NCBI GenBank assembly: GCA_003993805.1
Contig: RSEF01000004.1
Coordinates: 11,634,846-11,698,845 of the forward strand
Length of the DNA: 64,000 nt
DNA from: Himantopus leucocephalus
Taxonomy: Eukaryota; Chordata; Aves; Charadriiformes; Recurvirostridae
Reading direction: 5' to 3'
Part shown: in pieces, positions 40,207 through 52,656 of the stretch
Position numbering within the stretch: position 1 is the stretch's first letter
Layout: every line of letters begins with the position of its first letter
Translations under genes and position numbers: made by a program
The notes under the pieces: model-generated
What the model was told of the DNA's origin: nothing
What the model saw: the letters and a program-made list of their open reading frames with translations, nothing else
The model's database searches: none

Positions 40207-40327
40207 CTCCAGCAATGCACTTAAGTTTGATTTGAATCCTGTGAATATTCCTCTGCAAATCAATTGGACGATTAGCAATATACAGGGGAGTGAGGCAGGC
40301 ACTTAAGTTCTTTGTTGGATCAAGGCC
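40207..40327. mobile_element. Decayed palindromic MITE-like amniote repeat
   Basis: The ends are inverted copies of each other. TCCAGCAATGCACTTAAG on the left matches the reverse complement of CTTAAGTTCTTTGTTGGAT on the right with a few mismatches, and the middle is partly self-complementary. From memory the right end (CACTTAAGTTCTTTGTTGGATC) corresponds to the CTTAAGTGCTTTGCTGGATC end of a palindromic repeat abundant in turtles and crocodiles. It is about 120 bp, non-coding and presumably an old non-autonomous DNA element. No target duplication was identified. Confidence 0.6.
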
Positions 40328-40734
40328 ATGCTCACACTAATCATCACTATAGTGCTTCCTATATCAAATAATGTCTGGTACCAAGAGTAGGACCCTCCAA
40401 GATCAGACCAGAATTCATAAAAAAAATAATCTTTTCAGACAGCTGTCTGCTCAGTAATCTTTGGGGGGGGGAGGTTGGGGAATCTTCTAGTGGGAACTTC
40501 AGTTCTACAATTTCCACAGACCGCAATTATCTGACAAACATCAAACTGGAGATAAGTCTCACTAGATTTCTATTTTAAAAGAAAATCGTTCTTGATTTGG
40601 TGAGTTATACAGTCTGACTGTTGTTTCAGTTATGAAATTAAATATAAGATACATCTTCAGAAGTTTTCCTGTAATTGTCAAGCATTTAACTGATGATTTC
40701 TTAATTCCTAGTGCAATACATCAAAATTAACTTT

Positions 40735-40962
40735 CTACCATCTTCCAGTTTCATTGACCCAGTCTTCAGTTTCCTTCTTTTCCTTAATCATATTTATATA
40801 AAAAAGATCACCAGTCCCACCAGAGACACTTGGGACTAAAACAATTTGTGCCTGTTTGGAAAAAGACTCATTTCTTGTGCTCTGAGTTTGTAATATATTT
40901 TTAAAATTTTGCTGTAGTAAGTTGTAGCAGTCTTGTACATCAGAATCATCTTTTCTTTCCAA
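40735..40962 (-). other. Protein-like short open frame, unrecognised
   Basis: A 75-codon minus-strand frame with a non-ATG start (TTG) just after an in-frame TAA. It ends with ETGRW before TAG. The centre reads IVLVPSVSGGTGDLFYINM, which is less AT-biased than typical chance frames here. No clear splice acceptor precedes it and no family was recognised. It could be part of a decayed retrocopy or chance. Confidence 0.12.
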
Positions 40963-42558
40963 GGTTTTTTATATGGATGTAGTTAATCAAACAACTTTCT
41001 TTGTGACAGTCCTGGTTTAAATGTTTCTGTGCCTGTGTTGTAAACTGGATTGGAGAATATTCACCTGCCAAGCAATAACCTTTCTCTTTTATTTTTTCTG
41101 GACTATTATTCAGATGGATCCCAGTTCAGCTCAACATGCAGCCACAAAAACATTTGGAGGTAGCAGCAAGTGGCAAGAGGCAGAGAAGAGCAGAAAAAGA
41201 CTGCTTTAGCTGCTAAATTTTCAAACCAAAGTTGTTTCACAGGCTGTTGACAAAAAATGTTGAGCTTCCCTTCACCTTCTGCATGCTTCACCTTCGGTTT
41301 GCTGAAACAGGCTGATCTGATTCACTTTACCACCATAAAATTACTAATGCCAGTGTAAAAGGAGGGGGGAGGAAAAGTTGCTGCCTCTTTTGGCAGCAGC
41401 ATGGTCTGAAATTGGCTTAAGCCCATTATGGAACTGCACCTTTAGTGACATTTTTTTATCTGAAAAGATGAGAAATATATCATCTTTAGAAGTACAGTTG
41501 ACACATCAGATACTTGAAAAGTAAGAGCTGCTGAGAGGTAGTGAATTACATAGTGCCTCTGTAGTAAGGTAGACGTAAAAAGTACAAGTTTTGCAGAAGA
41601 ATGGCAAGAAACAGACAGAATATAGCACAAAACTATCTTGGCTGATCAGCCCTAGGACTTCTGGTGGCAGACATGGAAACATTGAGACACTAAGGTGATT
41701 AAATTTGAAGTCCTGAACTTTTAGTTAAATTGTGTATTAGTGTATAAATTCTTTGAATCAGGACCTTGGTTAGCAAGACTTTCACAACACAGAAAAATTA
41801 AAATAATAGTTTATTTGGTACATAGGTTTCACATGTGCATTACTTTAGAATGTCTTGTTAAATTCTAAATTAATATTAGTGTAGTATTAAAAAAAAAAAA
41901 CTTTAAAAGGACTAGTTCTCCACAGGGAGGAATATTCCGAGAAAACAAAGTGAAAATTTATTAACTTCAGTATTTCTAGTAAAAAATAATCATATAACCA
42001 GTCTTCGTCTCATTTTTTGGCTTCTTGTATTGGAAAGTGAGACACTGGCTATGATAGGATCATCAGAGTGTTAGCTCTGCACTTAACTAATCATGATTTT
42101 TTTTTATTTTCAAAGCAGGAACAATTGGAATAGCAGTGAGCCTTTCTGACCCTTAGTAGTGCAGTCAGTTAGTGCAATATAACTTAGATGACTTGTGAAA
42201 TAATATAGACCCTGAAGCCCTCTAGAGGAAATACCAATTTTTCATCCTGTCCCTGAAAATTTCCTAAAGTAAATCAAAGACATTCAATTTTTTAAATAAT
42301 TTTTAACATGGTTGCAGGTACCTGATTTGTTTTTTTTAATGTAGGATTTGAAATTTGATCATAGTGAGCAAATAGTGTTGTTAGGTGTATATTAAAGGTC
42401 ATCATAAACTGAATTTTTCCAGTCCTGTTTATACATTTATAGGGAAAAGAAGCAATGTGAATAGTACTGTAAATTAGTCTACATTATCAACTTACATTCT
42501 CAAAAATAGTTTATCTAAGTATCTTGACAAAAAGATAGTAAAGGAAAAATCCAAATTC

Positions 42559-42587
42559 GATCTCAAACAGCTACTGTGTTTGAGATC
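42559..42587. other. Perfect 11-bp inverted repeat, 7-base loop
   Basis: GATCTCAAACA, loop GCTACTG, then TGTTTGAGATC. After one mismatch two further T-A pairs follow. It is the longest perfect short hairpin I noticed. It is not followed by a T run and does not resemble a known microRNA. Confidence 0.65.
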
Positions 42588-45500
42588 AAAATGACACCAT
42601 TTTGTTTCTGAAACTCTTTAAATTCTTAATTATGGAGACTATGAACTTGGGAGGGGTATGATGATAGAGATGTCTTGTCTATAAAGTAGATATCTGTAAA
42701 GCATTTAAAAAGCAAGAACCATAATATTCCTTATGTAAAATACATAAAATAACTACATGCAGTTTCAAATTGAAAATTATCAATACTTTGTGCTTGCTTC
42801 AGGGAAATAATTTTTTTCTTTTAAAAATTAAATGCTAAGTGCATTAAGATTGTGGATTTTTTCCTAAAGTAGTGCAATGTGAATAATGCAACCTGAAATG
42901 ATTTCACACAACTGAATTAACTTCCATAATTCTTTTCATGTACTTGTTTTGCTTTTTGGACTGAGGTTCAAAAAGCCTAAACTTAAGGTTCAGCTGGTAA
43001 GAATGGTTTCTGCTGGTGTTGGGGTTCTGTGGGAGGGGGGGGGTGTGTGTGGAGGGCTGTTTGCTTTTCTTAGATCCATACAGAGTCAATGTTGTGTGTC
43101 ATCTGGAAAAGCATACAATTACAGCACAACAGTAACTAAAACTACTAATCAAATCCTGTTATGCCATAAAAAAGCATCTATGCTTCTAGCTAAATTGAAG
43201 ATGCAAGTTGCCACCCTTTACCTGTACAATCCTCTTAACACAGGTGTACTGGGCTTCCATTTCCAGATAGTGAAGAAGCAAATTGTAACTTGCTGTTTGC
43301 TAAATCCTCTTAGTGATGAAGCAGCCTGAATTTTTGCTGTGGTCTGTAGAATTAGCAACCAAGTTACATTTGCTCTTTGCCTGCTCTTTTGATGGACTAG
43401 GCCATGGGCCAGTTGTGTAACAGACTCCTCCAAGGAACTCTGCTCATCCGGCACATTCCTGAGCATGCAACACCTCCCCTATAGCCTATTTGTAAGCACC
43501 TAATCATTCGCTGTCGGCTGAAACCCTTTGTTATAAATGGCAACATTTCCTTTATAAATAAGGTTTTATAAAACACGTGTAAAAGCTTTTCAAGTTTTCT
43601 TTTTGCTTATACTAATACATAAAAGCAGGAAAGATACAATCTCTTGGATCCAGGATGCACTGAGCTTTTTCCATATTTGCTGAGAGAGATTGGAGCGGCC
43701 AGAATTAACTATTAATTTACCAAGTGATATCACAGGAAAAAAAATAGCAGTGACAGGTGACACCATGCATTTTCACAGAGAATTAGTAATATCCTAAGAA
43801 ATTAAGTGTCATTGTTTCGTATTTCCAGAAGTTCAGAAAAATGGTAATTTAGAAAAATCTAATCATGTGATGATTTAAAGCACAATGTTTGTAAATACGA
43901 AAGTTGCATCTAGTTCACTTTTCTGACCTTTTTGGATTATCTCAGTCTTCCTTGCTTTTTTCTTATCACAGCTTTTTTATTTTATACAGAAAGCTGTAGT
44001 TCTTCATTTTATTTGTATACTCAATTTTCCCATCAACTTGCTGTTTCTGTGTTACCCTTTGCATAACTTGGTCCTACCTGAAGTTCCCAGCCATGTTATT
44101 TCAGGGTTATGCTCAAAGACCAGAAGACATCTGAAGCCTGTTTGTCTGTCACAGCCTGTGACTGTGGTATCAGGTGTAGTAGCAAAACATGGTGACAGAA
44201 GCAAACCACTTCCTAAGTGTGTCTTAAGGAGCTGACTAATGTCTTCCCATGCTTAGTTGTCTGGTATACATGAAAAATAAAACAGTCAACCAGAAGAGAC
44301 TTTTCTTTTCTGAGACTTTACTGGGAATGGCTGCAAGAGTAGTGCAGCAACCTGATCCCTAAGAAGCCATGAGGAATATCCCCAGAAACATTATTTCATA
44401 TTGTGCTGCTTTTGCTGACACGATGGAATTGATTTATCCTGCTCAGTTAATACAGTGCACCACTCCAGGTTGTTGGGTCTAATACATTTACCTCTTCACT
44501 AGTAGCTCTATTTCAAGGTTTTATGGACAGCTCGTGTTACTGGCACATTACTATTACGTATCTCTTACTCCTTGACTGATGTCTTGGGAAAAAATCTTCA
44601 GCTGTTTACTTATGAAGAACAGAAAAATAACTGGGAATGGTTTGAGAACTATGCTTTAGTACTCCCATGAACTGTTTTGTAATCACTTGATTTTACTTTT
44701 TTGTACTGAATTACCAATAACTTTCTTGCTTTTCTGGGCAGAGTAAAATTTTCTTATACATTGACCTGTAATCATAATTTACTCATGGACTTCTGGCTAT
44801 GTATTTCTTTAGATATGATGAAATTCTTGCCAATTTCATGTTACTTCAAAGAAGTATTTAATCTTGGATAAGCTGTGACCAGATCAAATAGCAAAACATT
44901 TAGAATTCAGAATTAAATCACAAAACAATAGTGATTTCAGATGTAGTAATATCTTTCATCATGTAGTTGAAGCCAGAGACTTAATCTATTTTAATCTGAT
45001 ACTGCATGAAAAGTGGTAGTGAACAAAAATTTCTAGCTCTCATTCCGTTCAATGACAACTATAATAGATTTTTCTGGCATCATCACATAACATAAATATG
45101 TAGAATAAAAATGCGTAAATATAAGGAAAGAGAAAAGCTTCTTTGTTCAGTAGGATTTGCAGTTTGATTTCTTTCTTTTGTGATCTATTCCCATTTGCCT
45201 AGTTTTGCTAGTTTCACACAGTTTGTATTGATAGAAGTAAGAATTCCTCGTTTGGGAATTTCCTGACAATTGACCATTCCTGACAACTACCTGACTTTGA
45301 AGTGAGCTAATAGCTGATTGCTAGAGCTAATTTCACCAAACTGCTTAAGTAAAGAACCTAATTTAAGATCATCCAGACTTGTAGATTCAACAGAACAATA
45401 TGAACAAGAGCTGTGGTGCTACACATTACATCCTCTGTGTTTCCATGAAATAGAAATGTGTGTGAAACCCCAGATCAGCTGATCCACAGCTTTTGCCAAG

Positions 45501-47314
45501 TAGCCAACCAACAGATGCTATCACTAAAGCTTCTGAATATCCCTGGAAAAAAAAAAAAATCCTAGCCTTTTCTTTACTTCTTGCAGCAATCTGAAAGCAG
45601 CTTCCCAGTAATTTTTGGCAACCATGTGAGGAATTGTCAAGCCTACCTTCTACTTTCTAGGATTTGTATCTTGCAGGTGTTTAAACTACTACTTGTGAAA
45701 TTAGGTTCTAGACTCATAGTTGATGAAGAAATTGTGTTGAATTTGTTTGGGTTTTTCACTGTAAATGTCTACACTGGATTTGGCTGTTCGCTTGATATCC
45801 AGGATTTTTCGTAATAATGTCAGTGAACAAGAATTAATATATTTTGGCACTGAAACATCCATAGCACTTTTTGTTTGATTCTTCTATGCCACTTCTCTTA
45901 CCACGCGGCTTTGCAAGTGTTAGCGCTTGTCAACACAGAACCTGATCTGGGGATTCTGGTTACCCTGTTACAAGTTTACTTTCTTGATAACATTTTGCAC
46001 CCATATATGTGCCTCAGAGCACATATTAATGTAAAGCCCTATTGCAAGTTCGTCAGAGATACTTCTAGGGCAGGATTCACTTCACCTAACTTTAAATGTC
46101 TGTGTTACAATTCTATGAATTTTGTCCAACAAATTAATTTTCTCTCTGTTGATTAGCTCAGACTGACTTGTCATCTACCTTTTCACTATTTCTTTTCTTT
46201 GCTTTTAAGACAAGGACAAGTGGGGCATACCTCTGTATTACTTGTACAAAAACTTGTTTGGTGTGATTGTTTTGTTTGGTTTTGTATTTCAAACTAGTTT
46301 TTTGAAGGTCAATCTATGATTAAGACTTTCCTGTGGGGAGTACAAAGTGGATAAATCCTCAGAAGCTGGAGAAAGGAGCTTTTGGTTATATTTATTTGTT
46401 CTACTACTTCTGGTTTTAAGATCAGTTCTTGTATACAAAAACACAGTTAATGCTGTTCCTTCCTTATTAGAATTTCTGACCTTTCTAAAATGGAGACAAC
46501 AGGGGTCTGAAACTCACCTCAATGTGCTTAGGCACTAGTAAAGGAAATGAAACTTAATTTCCTAATATTTTTCTTTCCACCCAAGAACGGTTTCTTTTTA
46601 TTGGTGGTTTTGGTTGTGTTTTGTCTTTTTTGTCATGTTGTGGGTTTTTTCCCCTGTCAATTTTGGCAGCAAGTTAACAGTTACTGCAAAAGCATCTTGC
46701 AAATATAGGAGTGGGGCAGGCACTCTGAATCACCTACACCGCTACCCTCCAGTGTGGGGAGATGAGAAGACAGCCTTTGGCACTTATTGCAAAAAGGAGG
46801 AATACAAAACCTGATGACATCAATTCTCTGCTTCTAAGCAACAGTACCTCTCATGCATGCATGGTAGATATTATTTCTTCTACCCGTTATTACTGATCCT
46901 AGAGATGGTCAGAACTGTTCTCATACCGATGTTGTTTCATAACTGGGTGAAGAAATTCAAGGATTTAATTATGCTGGTTTTGCATTTTGGTTTGAGTATA
47001 AATCAGCAGCTGAAGATTCTGCTAAATATGAATCTGTTTTTTGCATTGTCAATTTATTTTATATTGTCTTCTTAGCAAATTCTAAGCACTTTTAAAAACG
47101 TTTAAATTTTTGTAAAACTTCAGGATGCCTGGGACAATGGCTGGGATAGTGATCATAAGTCTGCCATGTCAGCAAATAATTCTTTACTTTGTTTTTCTTT
47201 TATCAAATGTGACTTTCTTACGGTGTAGCTTGAAAAGCATGTGTGTTGGCAGTGGTGACAGCTTAAGCAACTGCTCTTTCATCTAGTGGTGTATTCCACC
47301 TCATTTGTCCCAGT

Positions 47315-47478
47315 TAAAAATAGCTGGTAACACAAAGGAATGAAGTTAACATAGAGCAGTTTTTGACCCGATTCACTACATAGCCGCACACAGTCGTGCG
47401 AAGCACAAGGAGCAGGATGTACAAGGGTACCATTCTAAGTTGGAACCAGCGCTTCTGCCAGAAGAGATTCTCATCAAA
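47315..47478 (-). other. Candidate coding exon, unrecognised (transmembrane-like peptide)
   Basis: On the minus strand, TTTACTTTTTCAAGACAG forms a plausible splice acceptor ending at 47479. It is followed by an open frame beginning FDENLFWQKRWFQLRM, then a hydrophobic helix (VPLYILLLVL), RTTVCGYVVNRVKN and a stop near 47315. Codon third positions are GC-rich (CTC TTC TGG CAG AAG CGC) and several CpGs occur, both unusual in this AT-rich desert. The frame is also open upstream of the acceptor. Possible donors are weak (CGG/GTCAAA near 47367). I cannot name the protein. It may be a real exon, a decayed gene fragment or chance. Confidence 0.25.
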
Positions 47479-50400
47479 CTGTCTTGAAAAAGTAAAGCAA
47501 TGTGTTACATGAGTCCAGGGCAGGAAATAAATAGAAGTACTTGCCTTGCATTTGGCCAAAGCATTTCTCTTTTAAAATAAATGGAACGAGGCAGATTCAG
47601 TGTCCCAGTACTCTCAGCTTAGTCACACTGGAATGTGGAAGCATATAATCAAATAAATGGGAGGTATGAATGTGCTGGCTTCTAGAGGCTTGCTAGCACT
47701 TCCAGGTCATTCTTCAGCCATGTTCCTTCAAAAATGACTGGAGGCTGCTGTTATATCTTTATCAAGGAGAAAATTAATGAGGCTAAGTAAAGACTTAAAT
47801 TTTCATTAGCACAGAGAGCTAATAAACACTTCTGTGTTTTGTCACTTTTATGGGAAATTCATCAGTAACAGCATCAGTGACATATCTCGAGGTTAAGACT
47901 GTTGTGAAATGTGACAGCAAGGAGCATGCTCTTGTGTCTAAAAATGTGAAACACTTTCTGAGTGTGACACTTTTCTTCCAGAAACATCCTTAAGGTCAGG
48001 TCAAGTTCCAGGAAGCTTCTTGAAAATGCTGCTTATTACTTCCATGATAATACCACAGCTCAACAACACCTGTCAGTTTGTGAGGAAAAAGTTAGAATGT
48101 CTTCACTTCCTATTATTCAGTCATAGGTAATGAAGGCAGAACTATGTTAAGTCATTTACTTCATATATATATGAGAATGTCAATTGAAGGGTGATGGCAT
48201 ATCATTAAATCAAATTTTATAAGTGCAGCAGTTTGTTCATTTGTTATTAATAATGCTTGACACATCCCCTTGCAAAACCTTCTCAGATGCTCTTAACTCT
48301 TAAAATAGTAATAATTTCAGCACAGCTTTTATCTTGATAATATTATTATCCTGGAAAAATGGTGCCAGAAAGAGCCTGTAGTTACAGACACTGAGATTCT
48401 GGGAAAAATTTGTCCACGCAAAAAAAAAGTTATAGTGATGATGTAGTATGCCTGTTTAAATGCATGTGGGATAGAATTTGGGAGGCTGTTTATATCTCAG
48501 ACATGCACTCTTGGCGAAGCGGCTGTGATGTTTGCCCTTATTCAGAAGAGGACATGTTGGAGGGAGGAAAAAAGTGTATTCATATGCTTAGGAACTTGCT
48601 ACTGATTGTCATGTTTCTTGAGGATTATGTCCCTTTTACAAAAGGTGCTTGTGGCTGAGGAAATCTGTTGTTGCAAGTGAAGCTCTGACCTGTTCTGAGA
48701 AGAGAACAACTGGAATCAGAAACTTCCATCTCCCTCCAGCTTGTGCTCTCACAGCACTGCTTCCATGCTGGTATAGAGGAGCGGAAGCTGCCTAAGTCAC
48801 ACACAAACATAGAAGAATAGGGACAGTGTGGACGGAGAAAAAAAGTGACATCTGGAAATGGAAGCTGGCAGTAAATGAAGGGAGTTGAAGATATACAGTA
48901 TTTTGCTAGGGGGAAAATTAAGAATTTTGTTATAAGGATTAGGAACATAGTTGTAATCTGGGAATATTGAGGCCGTGACGTTGGCTGGCATGTGGGACGT
49001 AGCTGAAGGATGAGGATGGGAGAGGCTGAGGAGAAGCCTCTGAAAGAAAATCCAAGAGGGAGAGAACTGGTCTGGCTGGATGCTGGTGCTTGAGCATGTC
49101 TGCAGAGGGCTCTGATGAGCCAGATGTGGAGCCTGGGTCTGCCAGGAGAGGGGAATAGGAGCAAGAGACGTAGCTTGTGGACCTGTACAGTCTTAGCCAG
49201 TGGTCTGAGACAAGTGGAAGAGTTTAGGTCCAGTGAAGTTCAATCTGCTTTGAAGCCTAAAGGAATGGAAGTCAACTTTTTTGGTGTCAGTCGGTGTCTG
49301 GGAAATATTTATTCAAAGTGCTCATTCCTCTCTACTTTCTGTTCATGCAGATGATAGATCTGTAAATTCAAGTAGCAGAAGTCTTGCCTGTATTTGCATC
49401 TAAAATATCCATCTGTATCTGTGTGAATATTACAGTGACGCAGAGGGAACTCATCTGGGAAGCAACATTTAAACACATTATACTCGCACAGTCAAGCATT
49501 TAAAGGTCACATAATGCCAGAATTGAGGGAATTTTTTTTAGAATAATCTTAATTCTTTCCTTTTTGTGTGTTTGTGCATTCATGCTGTGACTTGTGATTT
49601 TTTTTTTGGTTGTATTTTTTGTATGAAATTTTGTAATTTAGCTACTATATTGCTATAGGTCAGGTTTGTAACAAGTAGGCTTAAAGATGCAAAATACAGC
49701 ATGATACTCTCTAGTCTAAACTAAGTTTAGGTCTGAAAGGCTCCAAGCTTGGTGTTTTAGAGTATTTTCAACCACATTGCCTTTGTCTCTTTCTGAATTG
49801 TGGGGGTATGAAGATCCTTTTCCCCAGGCACTCTAGACAGGTTTTTTCCACCCGAAAGGGCTTAAGAACAAATAGCTGATATTTGAGAGTCAGCTTAGTG
49901 TGAACATGGTCCTGAGGATTATGCCTTTTCCTTATTTGGACTGCATAATTTTTAAAAAGCTCTTAATGTCACTGATGAAAAAAATACCCACATGATGATT
50001 TTCATTGTTACAAATTATATAAGGATTGGAAAAAGATCTACTGTGCCTAAGTTCTCAATGTAGTAAATCAAAGGGATTTTTGATCAAGAACACACATGAA
50101 TTGATGTGTGTATTCAGTAAAATGACACTTAGGAAAAAGCATCCGTTCTCCACCTACTTCTCTCCATTAGTGAACCAGTCAATTTCTTCCAGATCTTTCT
50201 AGCTAGATGCTAAAAATTGCTTTATATGGAAAATACCTTTTTTTTCAAAGCCAACCTTTTTGTTTTCTGTAACTACTACTACTTGGACTGAGCCTGTAGA
50301 TGCTGTTAAACACTGGATATATTTTAAACAGATCTGCATATGTAAACTGAAGGCTGTGACAGGAGCAGTAGTTTCTGTTGCCTTCCCCAATTAATTAGGT

Positions 50401-52656
50401 AACTTCCAGCACAGAAATGAAAGTTTCCTTTCTTTGCTAATAATGAATAGCTAATTTTCTGGACTTTTAAGTTGTTTTGTATAGGAAGAGAAACCATTGG
50501 TGGTGGAATTGGGCGAGGTGTCTCAGGTGCAGTCCTATTTACTTGGCAGGGCACGTGTGAGGTAATTTGCAAAATACAGCAGGAATCAAACAACAGGTTT
50601 CTTTTATGTCTCCAAACCTGCTTCAGCAGTCTTCCTCTCTATGCATTTTCTCAAAGCGCTCACAGTTTCTGTTTGTCTTTTACCTTTTCTGCTCCCTTCT
50701 TTGCAGTGTTTCTGTCCTTTTTTTATCCTTGTCACCCAGGGGTAGTTTCAGTACAATCAGTTTTCCTTTGAATTATTAGATGACCCTGGTGGCTCACAAC
50801 TTGGCTCACACTCCAAAGACGCATGTGCTGGTGTGGGCATGTTCCTGTTGTGCACTGTGGTCATATTGTACAAGGTATCTGCCCTCCCAAACAAGCTCAG
50901 TCACCATTTGCGTTTATATTGCCTGAAGGACACAGCAGCTTTAGTGGATTTCATCCAACATCTAGCACCACAACATTTAAAAATTGAGTTTGCCCCTGTT
51001 TCACTTTGATTTATTGATTTTCTTTCACAAGTCACCATTCTGTAATGACAGAGATATGATTGTTGTATAGCTTTTATTAGTCAAATGAGATACATTAATA
51101 AGGATATTAGTTTGCTCTTGGCAGATCATAGTGTAATCCTTCTGAACAGAGATCCTTCCATTGACTTTCAGGGTTTGTCCTTTAGACCCAGATTCCACAG
51201 ACGCTTGTATCTATACTTCAAATCTGCTGTTGTGTATACACCTTTGTGCAATTGTGATTTCAGTATTCTGCTATGTGCTTTTTATTTTAAAATTTATTTT
51301 AATTAGGAAAAATATTAAATACTTTCTCAAACCCTTCATCAAAGTGATTTTTACTTCTTTGCCAAAGTGGCTGTAAGTGGACTCCAGCGCTTCCTTGCAT
51401 CAGTGCTAAACTGCAGAAGCCAGGAGTGGGGAAAGCATTTCCAGAACTGTTTTCAGTCTTTTTCACCCTAGACCCTAAAAGCAGAATGAGCAACGTTGCA
51501 TTTTTGTAACAGTGCGTATCATTTTGTATACCCTCTTCTGTCAGAAGAATCACCTCTTGAGAGCAGTCATGTTTGTGACAAGCTGAACTGGCAAGGACCT
51601 TTCCTGTCTGCCCTCCCTGTAACCCCTCCGTTTCACAGCCAGTGTTCTGCTGTTCCAGCCAGCTGTTGTGTATTTTCCTCTGGGAATAATGATGTAGTAT
51701 GAACAAAACCATCATTTGATCAGGAATTTTTAGGATAGATTACAAAACCAGCGTCATTTACAATAAGTAACAAAAATCCATTAAAATACATGAAAAAGGA
51801 GAAGCAAATAAATGTAATTTATAGAAATATTTATGAAAAATTGTAAATGACAGACTCCTTAAACTTAGAAATTACTTTTCTTTTGTGATGGATCACACTT
51901 GGCAAAGTTATCATCACCACATCTCTCCCCTGTGAGAGCTGCCCTGTCTGCATAATTTGACTTCCTGCATAGAAGGCAACAACTTGTGCTTTTCCTTCGT
52001 TTATTTTTAAAGTATTTTTTTCAATATCTCTAATGCCACAGAGAAAGGGACAGATCTTTACATAACATGGCAACTATGTTTGTACTTTTAATGTAAAACA
52101 AACCTGATGTTTGTTGACATCAATGGAAATATTCATTTTAATCTCAGTGGGCCTTACTACCCACAATACGTAGCATCTCTTTTGTAACGTTGGCTCCGAG
52201 TTAATACTTAAATCTGATTTTAGCTAGCTCTACAGAGAATTTTTCTTCTATAACATGTTGGCTTGCTTTGTTGTTTTAGTGATTCTTTTTTATTAATTTT
52301 GTAGTTCTGAAAAGAAATATCTTAAAGGTAACTGGCTTTTCTTTGCCTGCCCTTTCTCCCTACCGTTTTTCCACCTCCTTTCTTTTTCATGCTTCCTTGA
52401 TTTAAGCAATTTACTACACATGCCTTATTTGCAAAATCATGGTTTGCAGTCAACATATAAGAAATGTTTGTTTTTCCTCTACTCTTTGAGATAGTTTTCC
52501 TAGTCCATGTGGATGGAGCTTTCTTTTTCTGAAAAATGGAAAGAGACAATATAGCAGATTTCTTATCATGGATGTTAAGTCTCAGCTTTAAAATAAAGCA
52601 TACATGTTTAAACCCTTTTTATTGAATTAAATTATTGCACTATATTGGTTAGTTAC
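47479..52656. other. AT-rich tract up to the 1-kb gap, no gene seen
   Basis: No gene or RNA recognised. A purine-rich patch at about 48.78-49.25 kb carries, on its minus strand, the longest N-free open frame of the window (about 179 codons, 48625-49164). Its product is a low-complexity S/P/F/L-rich sequence and is treated as a by-product of base composition. A 138-codon minus-strand frame at 51299-51715 is likewise unrecognised. Confidence 0.6.

Larger units (their letters stand above)
36951..47314. other. AT-rich tract, no gene seen
   Basis: About 10 kb without a supportable gene. It contains the palindromic element at 40.21-40.33 kb, a protein-like frame near 40.74-40.96 kb and a perfect hairpin near 42.57 kb (listed separately). 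Short G runs occur near 40.46 and 43.03 kb, and T/A homopolymers near 38.14 and 41.89 kb. Remaining open frames look like chance. Confidence 0.6.

Noticed and set aside
41530..41550. GAGAGGTAGTGAATTAC, reminiscent of let-7
   Set aside because: It diverges after the seed and has no complementary arm.
46110..46125. ATTCTATGAATT, resembling the 8-bp tail repeat of young avian CR1 elements
   Set aside because: Only one imperfect unit, with no upstream CR1 3' UTR sequence.
48290..48400. Possible second MIR relic in reverse orientation
   Set aside because: Only ATTATTATCCT-like words agree; the core does not align.
48625..49164. 179-codon minus-strand frame, the longest without Ns
   Set aside because: The product is S/P/F/L-rich low-complexity sequence opposite a purine-rich strand, with no recognisable domain. 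One frame of this size is expected by chance in 64 kb.
51299..51715. 138-codon minus-strand frame
   Set aside because: No recognisable family, no splice context and heavy overlap with frames on the other strand.
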